NCBI GenBank assembly: GCA_017559355.1
Contig: JAFYSL010000066.1
Location: 1-32,599, forward strand
Length of the DNA stretch: 32,599 nucleotides
Direction: 5' to 3'
Source of the DNA: Muribaculaceae bacterium
Lineage (GTDB): Bacteria > Bacteroidota > Bacteroidia > Bacteroidales > Muribaculaceae
A program made the translations under genes and the position numbers. The first letter of the stretch is position 1. Each line of letters starts with the position of its first letter. The notes below the pieces were generated by a model. The model had not been told where the DNA came from. It did not search any database and saw only the letters and a program-made list of their open reading frames with translations. Shown one piece after another: positions 7,661-15,803 of the stretch.

Positions 7661-8134
7661 TTAAAATGATGAGAATGCAAGAGGTAGCAATTGTTTTACT
7701 GAAGAGATGATGTAAATATCATTTGCACTCACCAATATCACGCGCACATCATGCTCAGCAAGCATCTCATATTCTAAAAGAGCTTGGCGACATGCCCCAC
7801 AAGGAGATATAGGCGCACTCAACTCTACGCCATCAGTGCCACGAGCAGCGATAGCAATAGCTTTGAATTTTGCCTCAGGAAATTGAGCATGAGCATAGTA
7901 GCAAGCAGTACGTTCGGCGCAGGTGCCCGAGGGGTAAGCTACGTTTTCTTGATTTGCCCCTATTACAATTTCTCCATTATCCAATGCGATAGCTGCGCCA
8001 ACATTGAATTTGCTATATGGAGCATATGCTCGAAACGTAGCTTTACGAGCCTCGTCAACCAATCTTTTGTCGAGGTCGCTCAACTCATCATAAGCATATA
8101 CTGCAATAGGGATATTTATTGAAAGTGATTTCAT
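7661..8134 (-). CDS. cdd: Cytidine deaminase
   Basis: Zinc enzyme that hydrolyses cytidine or deoxycytidine to uridine or deoxyuridine in pyrimidine salvage. The 157 residues contain the catalytic CAE (Cys72-Glu74) and PCGACRQ (111-117), giving zinc ligands Cys72, Cys112 and Cys115 and proton shuttle Glu74. A Cys as first ligand matches the homotetrameric class. The substrate-side FNVGAA (43-48) is also present. It is the last gene of a four-gene minus-strand operon. Its ATG follows the TAG of the ATPase gene with no spacing, implying coupled translation. Placement downstream of pyrC gives the operon both a de novo and a salvage pyrimidine step. Confidence 0.95.
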   Translation of the reverse strand: MKSLSINIPIAVYAYDELSDLDKRLVDEARKATFRAYAPYSKFNVGAAIALDNGEIVIGANQENVAYPSGTCAERTACYYAHAQFPEAKFKAIAIAARGTDGVELSAPISPCGACRQALLEYEMLAEHDVRVILVSANDIYIISSVKQLLPLAFSSF

Positions 8135-10879
8135 CTATTTTCTTTTAAAGATATAACGGAATCCTCTACCAATCAAATTTGATATTAATGGCACAACCAT
8201 TATGAGCATAGTAATCGAAATAATTGCAATCCAGTCGAATTTGTTTAATGGAGTTACACTAAACATTTGTCCACCGAAACGAACTATAATATATTGCCCA
8301 ATCATAATGCCAATAACCACCAAGAAGAACACCTTGCTCTCTTTCAGTTTATAGAAAGCAGTGTGTACACTTTCAAAGGCTTTAGCATTAAATAAATTCC
8401 ATATTTGAACAAATACGAAAATTGAAAAGAATATTGACACTTCATAAGTAGAGAATTCGTGGCCATGACTAAAATCAAACATTGAATGGAAGTATCCTTC
8501 AAAACTCAATTGCTTAAATAAGGGAACTCCCTCTACAAGTTCAACATGATGCAGATATTGCATCAATCCAAATAACAATACCACAAACAATACTGCAGTA
8601 GTAAGTATGCGAGTTATCATTAATTTGTTTAGGATAAACTCACCCGAGCGACGAGGTTTATTTTTCATCACATCTTCACTTGGAGGCAATGAAGCGAATG
8701 CCAATGCCGCAAATGTATCCATAATGAGATTTACCCAAAGCATTTGTGTCACGGTGAGAGGGGATTGCTTTCCAGTGAATGCCCCAATTACAACGATGAA
8801 ACATGCCACAACATTAACCACTAATTGGAACAAGATAAATCGTTGTATATTTTGATACAATGAACGTCCCCACATCACAGCTTTTGTAATACTTGCAAAT
8901 GAGTTGTCCATAATTGTGATGTCGCTCGCTTCTTTTGCTACTGATGTACCATCACCCATTGACAATCCCACTTGAGCTGCGTTCAAAGCTGGAGCATCGT
9001 TTGTGCCGTCGCCAGTAACAGCAACCACTTCGCCTGCATCTTGGAGCAAGCGCACAAGTCGAGATTTATCAGTAGGACGTGCACGCGACATGATTTTGAG
9101 TTTCAATGCACGTTTTGCTGCATCTTCTTCGCTTAATGCAGCAAAATCAGGTCCTGAAATATGGTTTTCTTCGCCATCAACCTCCTCATTCCATAATCCC
9201 ACTTGACGACCAATCTCTTTGGCTGTTCCAGGAGTATCACCCGTTACGATTTTTACGCTGATGCCAGCGCTAATACTATTGCGAATAGCATCGGGCACTT
9301 CAGCACGCACAGGGTCGGCAATAGCGGTAATACCGATAAATGTAAGATTGTCGGTATTAAGGCTGTTATCTACAATTGGTTTTTCATCATTACCAATAAT
9401 AGCATATGCAATGGCAAGTGTGCGCATTGCTTTTTGTTGATAGCCGAGAAGTTGTTCGTTGATATATTCGGGTTTAACATCATTTGCCACATTTGCACAT
9501 AATCCCAATACAATTTCGGGAGCACCTTTAACATATAGCACTCGTTTGCCGATGAGTGGCGAATCCACCACTGTAGCCATATATTTGCGTTGAGTGTGGA
9601 ATGGGAGTTGTTGCACTACCTTTGCCTCATTTCTCAATTTAAGATAGTCAACACTATTATCATTGAGCCATAGCAATAAGGCTCCTTCGGTAGGATTGCC
9701 TAATGCAATGGTTTTGCCCGATTCACTATCTTTTTCAAGGAATGCAGTAGAGTTAACTGAAATACCTTCTTTGATGAGGTTGCTCATCTCGTCATCACCA
9801 AGTTTTTGAGCATCACCAAGAGGATAATATTGAGTTTGGTACACTCGCATCTGATTTTGTGTAAGAGTACCAGTCTTGTCAGTACAAATTACAGTAGTAG
9901 CACCCATTGTTTCACAAGCATGCATTTTGCGCACAAGGTTGTTGCTTGCCAACATGCGTCGCATACTTAATGCAAGACTTAAAGTTACACTCATAGGCAA
10001 ACCTTCGGGCACTGATACAACAATCACGGTAATTGCAAGCATCAATGTGTCGAGAAGATATTTTGTTACAACAAGCATATCACCACCCCAGTCACACACT
10101 AATAATCGACCTATGATGATAAGTATACCCATTGAGTAACTACCCCAAGAGATAACTTTGCCGAGTTTTTCAAGTTGTAATGTCAATGGAGTTTTTACTC
10201 CAGTGTCAATTTGTGCAGCTTCATATACCTTACCATATTCGGTTGCATCTCCTACGGCAGTAACTTCCATTGTGCCATTGCCTTCCACAACAGTTGTGCC
10301 ACGCATTACGTGGTTGGTAGGATATGTTACATCATTTTTGAAATCTTCTTTACGATGCGATTTGTGAATGAGAGGTTCTCCCGTAAGAGTACTTTCGTTT
10401 ACACTCAATGCCACAGAATCAAGCAACACCCCATCGGCTGGAATTTCATCGCCTGTGCCAAGAATAACAATGTCGCCTACCACAATATCCTTTCGTGGCA
10501 CTTGTGTAATTACTCCATTGCGAATCACTTTTACGGCAACGTCGTCGTTAACTTGATTAAGAATTTCAAACTTTTTATTGGCATTTACTTCAAGGATAAA
10601 GCCTATCCCTGTGGCGAGTATTATTGCAATAAAGATACCAGTGGGCTCAAAAAATACTTGAAGGCCATGGTTGGTTGTGATGAATTCATAGATTGCAATA
10701 CCCACTGATAACACTAATGCCACCAGCAAAATTTTAATCATAGGATCTTTGAAATTTTCAAAGAATTTTACCCATAATGAAGGCTTGGGGGGAGGTGTAA
10801 GGATATTTATGCCATGCTTTGCACGACTTTCGTTAACTTGATTAGGGCTCAACCCTTTCAAAGTATTGTTATTTGTCAT
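8135..10879 (-). CDS. Calcium-transporting P-type ATPase (P2B/PMCA type)
   Basis: Integral membrane pump that couples ATP hydrolysis to export of Ca2+ (or a related divalent cation). The 914 residues carry the full P-type set. These are the actuator TGE (166-168), PEGLP in M4 (291-295), the phosphorylated Asp334 in ICTDKTGTLT, KGAPE (451-455), TGD (546-548) and the hinge TGDGTNDAP (622-630). M6 carries NLIMDTFAALAFA (717-729). About ten hydrophobic segments flank these domains, with two near the N-terminus and a cluster of about six after residue 680. The M4 and M6 motifs fit the P2B family, which binds a single Ca2+; there is no recognisable calmodulin-binding tail. It sits between pyrC (12-nt gap) and cdd (0-nt gap), an unusual setting for an ion pump. 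Confidence 0.93.
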   Translation of the reverse strand: MTNNNTLKGLSPNQVNESRAKHGINILTPPPKPSLWVKFFENFKDPMIKILLVALVLSVGIAIYEFITTNHGLQVFFEPTGIFIAIILATGIGFILEVNANKKFEILNQVNDDVAVKVIRNGVITQVPRKDIVVGDIVILGTGDEIPADGVLLDSVALSVNESTLTGEPLIHKSHRKEDFKNDVTYPTNHVMRGTTVVEGNGTMEVTAVGDATEYGKVYEAAQIDTGVKTPLTLQLEKLGKVISWGSYSMGILIIIGRLLVCDWGGDMLVVTKYLLDTLMLAITVIVVSVPEGLPMSVTLSLALSMRRMLASNNLVRKMHACETMGATTVICTDKTGTLTQNQMRVYQTQYYPLGDAQKLGDDEMSNLIKEGISVNSTAFLEKDSESGKTIALGNPTEGALLLWLNDNSVDYLKLRNEAKVVQQLPFHTQRKYMATVVDSPLIGKRVLYVKGAPEIVLGLCANVANDVKPEYINEQLLGYQQKAMRTLAIAYAIIGNDEKPIVDNSLNTDNLTFIGITAIADPVRAEVPDAIRNSISAGISVKIVTGDTPGTAKEIGRQVGLWNEEVDGEENHISGPDFAALSEEDAAKRALKLKIMSRARPTDKSRLVRLLQDAGEVVAVTGDGTNDAPALNAAQVGLSMGDGTSVAKEASDITIMDNSFASITKAVMWGRSLYQNIQRFILFQLVVNVVACFIVVIGAFTGKQSPLTVTQMLWVNLIMDTFAALAFASLPPSEDVMKNKPRRSGEFILNKLMITRILTTAVLFVVLLFGLMQYLHHVELVEGVPLFKQLSFEGYFHSMFDFSHGHEFSTYEVSIFFSIFVFVQIWNLFNAKAFESVHTAFYKLKESKVFFLVVIGIMIGQYIIVRFGGQMFSVTPLNKFDWIAIISITMLIMVVPLISNLIGRGFRYIFKRK

Positions 10880-10891
10880 TTAATATAAGGT

Positions 10892-12238
10892 TTATATCGT
10901 GTATTTTAATGCTTTTCCTCGACAAGAGTCGTTAATCACACCATTGTCAAATACTTTTACTCCATTAACATATGTTGCAACAACTCTGTTGTTGAGGGTT
11001 GTTCCTACTAACGGAGTCCAACCACAACGACTTAACACATCTTCATCTTTAATTGTGTATGGCGTTGATGGTTTTACTATAGTTAAATCGGCATAATAAC
11101 CTTCGCGAATGTAGCCACGCTCTTCGATGTGGAATAATTTTGCAACACGATGTGCCATGAAGTCAACCACTTGTTCTACTGAGAAAACACCTTGGTCGGC
11201 AAGTTCTAGCATCATTGGAAGTGAATATTGCACAAGTGGAGCACCTGAGGTTGCTTTAATCGCACCACCCTCTTTTTCGCTTAAAAGGTGTGGAGCATGG
11301 TCGGTTGCAACGACATCAATAACACCATCGTTTAGTGCTTTGCGAAGGGCTTGACGGTCGGCGTCGGTCTTAATGGCAGGATTCCATTTTATGCGAGTGC
11401 CAAGAGTTGCATGGTCATCTGCAGTCCACCACAAATGATGAGCACACACTTCGGCAGTGATTTTTTTATCTTCAAGAGGTAGATTTGAGAGCAATTTCAT
11501 CTCTTCGGCAGTAGAGATATGAAGCACATGCAATCGAGCATTGTGTTTCTTTGCCATTTCCACAGCCTTTTCAGTAGATTTGTAACATGCTTCTACGCTG
11601 CGAATATTGGGATGCTCTTCGACTGGAACATCTTCGCCATAACGAGCCATCATCTCCTCTTTGTTGCGACGAATAACATCTTCATCTTCAGAATGAATTG
11701 CAATAAGGGTAGGCACCTCTGCAAATATACGATTTAGCGCTTCGTTATTATCAACGAGCATATTCCCGGTTGATGCTCCAAGGAATAATTTTACGCCTGG
11801 CACTTTTGAATAGTCACATGCCAATAGGGTGTCAATATTATCGTTAGTAGCACCAATATAGAACGAGTAGTTTGCCACCGATACCTCTTCAGCACGGCGA
11901 TGTTTCTCCTCGAGCGCTTCTAGTGTAGTTGTTTGAGGGATAGTGTTGGGCATATCCATAAATGATGTTACACCACCAGCCACGGCAGCACGACTTTCGG
12001 TTGCCATATCGGCCTTGTGAGTAAGTCCAGGATCGCGGAAATGCACTTGGTCATCAATGCAACCAGGCAAAAGATATGCACCTTCGGCATCATGAATATT
12101 GATACCTTCATTCAATAATTGAGCAGGAGCTTCGCCCCTGCCAATCTTGCAAATACGATCATCTTCAATGACTACGAACCCATGATATCGTTCGCCTTCA
12201 TTTACGATTATCGCATTATGTATTAATATCTTGTTCAT
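10892..12238 (-). CDS. pyrC: Dihydroorotase
   Basis: Catalyses the reversible cyclisation of carbamoyl-aspartate to dihydroorotate in de novo pyrimidine synthesis. The 448 residues form an amidohydrolase barrel of the long class I type. Conserved blocks are IDDQVHFRDPG (61-71), GVKLFLG (148-154), IHSE with His182, LHIS with His240, and ATDHAPH with Asp313. The first metal-binding motif is QVH (Gln64, His66) rather than the usual HVH. I recall the same Gln in the Porphyromonas gingivalis enzyme, so it is likely lineage-typical rather than inactivating. The ATG at 12238 lies 3 bases after the stop of the upstream mannosyltransferase gene, and the ATPase gene starts 12 bases downstream, so this is clearly an operon. 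Confidence 0.93.
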   Translation of the reverse strand: MNKILIHNAIIVNEGERYHGFVVIEDDRICKIGRGEAPAQLLNEGINIHDAEGAYLLPGCIDDQVHFRDPGLTHKADMATESRAAVAGGVTSFMDMPNTIPQTTTLEALEEKHRRAEEVSVANYSFYIGATNDNIDTLLACDYSKVPGVKLFLGASTGNMLVDNNEALNRIFAEVPTLIAIHSEDEDVIRRNKEEMMARYGEDVPVEEHPNIRSVEACYKSTEKAVEMAKKHNARLHVLHISTAEEMKLLSNLPLEDKKITAEVCAHHLWWTADDHATLGTRIKWNPAIKTDADRQALRKALNDGVIDVVATDHAPHLLSEKEGGAIKATSGAPLVQYSLPMMLELADQGVFSVEQVVDFMAHRVAKLFHIEERGYIREGYYADLTIVKPSTPYTIKDEDVLSRCGWTPLVGTTLNNRVVATYVNGVKVFDNGVINDSCRGKALKYTI

Positions 12239-12241
12239 CTA

Positions 12242-13000
12242 TTATTTTTTACTATAATTGGGATATTTTGTAAACCAACTGCTTGTTTTAAGTTTAATCA
12301 CACCAAATACAGCTTCACCAAAAATTCCAGAATTCATTTTACTTTCACCAAGTACACGATTCACGAAAATGATAGGCACTTCTTTGATTTTGAATCCATA
12401 TTTGTAAGCAGTAAATTTCATTTCGATTTGGAATGCATAGCCTTTGAAGCGAATTTCGTCGAGAGGTAACGCTTCAAGTACACGGCGAGAATAGCACACA
12501 AATCCAGCAGTAGTGTCGCAAATCTTCATCCCAGTTACGATGCGTACATATTTTGATGCATAATACGACATCAATACGCGTCCCATTGGCCAGTTCACCA
12601 CATTTACACCAGTGATGTAGCGCGAACCGATTGACATATCAGCACCTTCTTCGGCACAAGCTTTGTATAGAGCCAACAAGTCATTAGGGTTGTGAGAGAA
12701 GTCGGCATCCATTTCAAAGATATAGTCATATTTATGCTCAATTGACCATTTGAAACCAGTAATGTAAGCAGTGCCCAAGCCTAATTTCCCAGCACGTTGA
12801 ATAAGATGCACACGACCTTCGTATTCTTTTTGTTTTTCCTTTACGATGTCGGCAGTGCCGTCGGGTGAATTGTCATCAATTACAAGAATGTCAAATTGAT
12901 GAGGCAACGCTATTACTGCGTCAATAATATTTGCAGCGTTTTCCTTTTCGTTGTACATAGGAATGATTACAACGCTGTCGCTTTTAACTTTGGATGTCAT
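12242..13000 (-). CDS. Polyprenol monophosphomannose synthase (GT2 family)
   Basis: Glycosyltransferase expected to move mannose from GDP-mannose to a polyprenyl phosphate at the cytoplasmic face of the inner membrane, giving a lipid-linked donor for envelope glycans. The 252 residues show the GT2 fold motifs: VIIPMYNEKEN (11-21), IDDNSPDGT (41-49), the metal-binding DAD (98-100) in EMDADFSHNP, GSRYITG and DTTAGFVCYS. No C-terminal membrane domain is present, so it is the soluble DPM1-like form. It is first in the operon that continues into pyrC, the ATPase and cdd. A polyprenyl-phosphate glucosyl or other hexosyl specificity cannot be excluded. Confidence 0.88.
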   Translation of the reverse strand: MTSKVKSDSVVIIPMYNEKENAANIIDAVIALPHQFDILVIDDNSPDGTADIVKEKQKEYEGRVHLIQRAGKLGLGTAYITGFKWSIEHKYDYIFEMDADFSHNPNDLLALYKACAEEGADMSIGSRYITGVNVVNWPMGRVLMSYYASKYVRIVTGMKICDTTAGFVCYSRRVLEALPLDEIRFKGYAFQIEMKFTAYKYGFKIKEVPIIFVNRVLGESKMNSGIFGEAVFGVIKLKTSSWFTKYPNYSKK

Positions 13001-13050
13001 TTCGTTATGATTTATTCAAAAACTACTACTGCTATTTATTTAATAATTCA

Positions 13051-13058
13051 CAAAGATA
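13051..13058 (-). promoter_or_regulatory. -7 element for the mannosyltransferase-pyrC-ATPase-cdd operon
   Basis: The minus strand reads TATCTTTG here, a good TAnnTTTG match 50 bases before the ATG at 13000. No TTTG is found at the usual 19-21 nt upstream, so only the -7 box is claimed. Confidence 0.55.
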
Positions 13059-13193
13059 TAATTTCTAATTAAAAAAAATGTTATTCAACCCCATATTTTT
13101 GCTTTTTATAATATAAATTACTACAAATTTCCTCTGTTTGACTATTTAATTAAAAAATTAATTGTTTTATCGCGTTTTATTGAGAATAATTTT

Positions 13194-13202
13194 TAACTTT
13201 GC
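13194..13202 (+). promoter_or_regulatory. -7 element for the first NAGPA paralogue
   Basis: TAACTTTGC is a full consensus -7 element. Transcription would begin near 13209, leaving a leader of about 37 nt before the ATG at 13246. This rules out the in-frame upstream start at 13162, which would lie above the promoter. Confidence 0.7.
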
Positions 13203-13245
13203 ATATTACTCATTATTGATTTTTAATCTTATAAACCCTAAATAT

Positions 13246-15732
13246 ATGAAAAAATCTTTACTCTTAGCTTTGTCGGCTGCTATAGCTTTTATGCCGACTG
13301 TTGCAAATGCCGGTAGATACACTAAAACTATCGACATTCGTGGTGTGCAATACAAGCTCGACACTGTATTTCACGCAAAAGTAGGTCCTGGTACTACTCA
13401 AACTCAATTACAACTTACCGGACCAACTTCAAACCTTCAAGTTTTCTATCTCACTGTTGACAAAACTACTCCTGGAGTATCAATGCGTGCAGTGTGTGCG
13501 ACCGACAAAGTTGCTGGGACTGCAACACCATCTACAATGGCTAAAAACAAAAGTAAAGATGGATTATCTTATTTCGCAGGTACAAACGGTGACTTCTATA
13601 CCACAAGTGGTAATGCTACTAACGGAACATCATTAATTGGTCGCCCAACAACTTCTTGTACTGTTGACCGCGAAGTTTATAAAACATCAAATAGCAACTA
13701 TCAATTCACCGTAGATGTTGACGGCAATGCATATGTAGGTCGTCTTAACTACTACACAGGTACTGCTACTATCGGTGACAAAGTAACACTTTTCAAAGGT
13801 GTCAATGTGGCATCTCCAAGCAATGGTATTACAATCTACTCTCCACGTTACTTTGGTAGCACTAACAATACAGATAGAGCCGAATCTTGCGCTGAAGTTA
13901 CGGCTAAACTTGTAGAAGGTGACAACTTCTATGCTGGTGGCAAATATCGCATGGAAATCACTTCTACTGCTACAACTACCGGTGACTTGGCGATTCCTTC
14001 AGATGGATTCGTTATCCATGGCAACGGCACAAGCACAAGTGGATGCAACACAAGTGCTATCGATTTTGTAAAAGGATTGAAAGTGGGCGACATCGTAGAG
14101 TTTGACCAAATCATTCTCCTCGGCGACAAACGCATCTACCCTGCACAAATCGTATCAGGCAACCCTAAAAACGTAGGTGGTGGCGAAACTCTCGATACTG
14201 AAAGTGAACGTGGCGACGCGTCAGCTCTTCACCCACGTACAAGTCTTGGTGTTAGCCAATCAGGCGATAGCATCATCATGATGGTTATTGATGGTCGCAC
14301 ACCAAACTCTGCAGGTGTACGCACATCAATGCTTGCCGACGTAATGCGCTATGCAGGTGCTTATGAAGCTCTCAACGTTGACGGTGGTGGTTCTTCAACT
14401 CTTTACACTCAAGCTCTCGGTGTACGCAACAACTGTAGCGATGGTAAAGAACGTGCTGTAGGTAATGCAATCTTTGCTGTTCTTGAAGCACCTGAAGATA
14501 CAGTAGTTGCAGAAATCCAATTCAAAGATTGGGTAATGGAAGCTCCTAAATATGGTGCATACACCCCAACAATCTATGGCTATAACAAATATGGCAAAAT
14601 GATTAACACCGATCTCAAAGGGTTCACACTCTCTTGCCCTGCTGGTCTTGGTGACATTGTTAACGATTCAACTCTCTATGCTATTGGCGAAGGGACTCAT
14701 GCCCTCACTGCTACATACAACGGAGTAACAGCTACAATTCCTGTAACTATTAGCGCATCAAGCGATGCAGAATTAAAATATGACACAGTTATAATCGACA
14801 ACTTCCGTGAATGGCCTATCGATGTTCAAGCAATGGTAAACACTACTTATATGCCATTAAATCCTCGTGCACTTTCATGGACATCGGGCGATGCATCTAT
14901 CGCTACTGTTGACGAACTCGGTATCGTAAAAGGTAAAGCTGATGGCACAACCGATCTTATCGGTCTATTTGGTGACAAAGAATACAAACTCAACCTCACT
15001 GTTCAATGTCCTACTGCTCACACAATGGCTATCGATCCCGAAGTTGTTGACTCTACTTGGTCAAAGAGCTTAAGTGGTGTTAAAGGCTTAACAATGAGCA
15101 AACTTCCTATGGGCTTTGCGCTTGATTTTACTATTTCTTCTTCACGTTCATCTAAAATCACTCTTTCTAAAGAAATCAAAATTTGGAGTCTTCCCGATAC
15201 TATCCAAATTCGCATCAACCCAGGTGCTACTACAATTTCCGACGTTACACTAAACCTTATCCCTAACAATGGTCGTGCTGTGGCATCTAAATTCTCTAAT
15301 ATTGAAGCAAACAAAGAAAATATTCTTTCAATCCCTATAAGCGAAATTGGCGATCCTAACGATATCGGCATTTATCCGATATTGTTCAAATCTATGTCAA
15401 TAGTACCTAAAGGAAGCGTAAACGCGGTAGGACATATTGATGTGTCTGGTTTTGAGGCTGTATATAACAATATCCCTAGAGTTTCTGGAGTTTTTTCTAA
15501 TGGAATTAATATGCAAGCATTAGTTGTTGCTCCTAACCCAATCGCTCAAGGCGAAAATGCAACAATCAACGCTTCAGAAAATGCAACATGGGAAATTTTT
15601 ACAATTGCTGGTGCTTCAGTAGCAAAAGGTAGTGGTAATCAACTTGCAACTGCTTCTCTTGTAAGTGGTAACTATATCGTAAAAGTTGTTGAAAATAACA
15701 CTACTTTTGTAGCACAAATCATCGTAAAATAA
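13246..15732 (+). CDS. Secreted phosphodiester glycosidase-family (NAGPA) protein with T9SS sorting domain, copy 1
   Basis: 828 residues from the ATG at 13246, which starts a standard signal peptide (MKKSLLLALSAAIAFMPTVANA). A NAGPA-type domain (PF09992) covers roughly residues 60-410. Its key motifs are VIDGR (D349) and LNVDGGGSS (D379-S384), shared with the lysosomal uncovering enzyme and bacterial phosphodiester glycosidases. Next come a conserved PKYGAYTP linker, a Big2-like repeat (LSWTSGDASIATVDELGIVKG) and a beta-sandwich region. The end is a probable T9SS C-terminal domain (VVAPNPIAQGE to the final IIVK). It should be exported across both membranes and anchored or released at the surface, cleaving sugar-1-phosphodiester linkages in an unknown glycan. 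Codons are C-rich (AAC, GAC, CTC) compared with neighbours, suggesting high expression. It is first of three tandem paralogues. Confidence 0.87.
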   Translation: MKKSLLLALSAAIAFMPTVANAGRYTKTIDIRGVQYKLDTVFHAKVGPGTTQTQLQLTGPTSNLQVFYLTVDKTTPGVSMRAVCATDKVAGTATPSTMAKNKSKDGLSYFAGTNGDFYTTSGNATNGTSLIGRPTTSCTVDREVYKTSNSNYQFTVDVDGNAYVGRLNYYTGTATIGDKVTLFKGVNVASPSNGITIYSPRYFGSTNNTDRAESCAEVTAKLVEGDNFYAGGKYRMEITSTATTTGDLAIPSDGFVIHGNGTSTSGCNTSAIDFVKGLKVGDIVEFDQIILLGDKRIYPAQIVSGNPKNVGGGETLDTESERGDASALHPRTSLGVSQSGDSIIMMVIDGRTPNSAGVRTSMLADVMRYAGAYEALNVDGGGSSTLYTQALGVRNNCSDGKERAVGNAIFAVLEAPEDTVVAEIQFKDWVMEAPKYGAYTPTIYGYNKYGKMINTDLKGFTLSCPAGLGDIVNDSTLYAIGEGTHALTATYNGVTATIPVTISASSDAELKYDTVIIDNFREWPIDVQAMVNTTYMPLNPRALSWTSGDASIATVDELGIVKGKADGTTDLIGLFGDKEYKLNLTVQCPTAHTMAIDPEVVDSTWSKSLSGVKGLTMSKLPMGFALDFTISSSRSSKITLSKEIKIWSLPDTIQIRINPGATTISDVTLNLIPNNGRAVASKFSNIEANKENILSIPISEIGDPNDIGIYPILFKSMSIVPKGSVNAVGHIDVSGFEAVYNNIPRVSGVFSNGINMQALVVAPNPIAQGENATINASENATWEIFTIAGASVAKGSGNQLATASLVSGNYIVKVVENNTTFVAQIIVK

Positions 15733-15748
15733 TTTGACATTCTAAAAT

Positions 15749-15789
15749 AAAACCATAGGAGGAGTCTTGATGCTCCACTTATGGTTTTT
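15749..15789 (+). terminator. Terminator between NAGPA copies 1 and 2
   Basis: AAAACCATA (15749-15757) pairs with TATGGTTTT (15780-15788) around an inner GGAG/CTCC stem, followed by a short T run. It ends about 15 bases before the ATG of copy 2, so copies 2 and 3 rely on readthrough or a weak promoter I could not identify. Confidence 0.7.
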
Positions 15790-15803
15790 ATAATTTTATA
15801 CCT

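Noticed and set aside
10211..10708. 165-codon open frame antisense to the Ca2+ ATPase
   Set aside because: Its translation has no family features and it overlaps a strongly conserved gene; it is a by-product of that gene's codons.
13162..13245. Upstream start for NAGPA copy 1
   Set aside because: It lies above the consensus -7 element at 13194-13202 and would add 28 residues before a perfect signal peptide; the ATG at 13246 is the real start.
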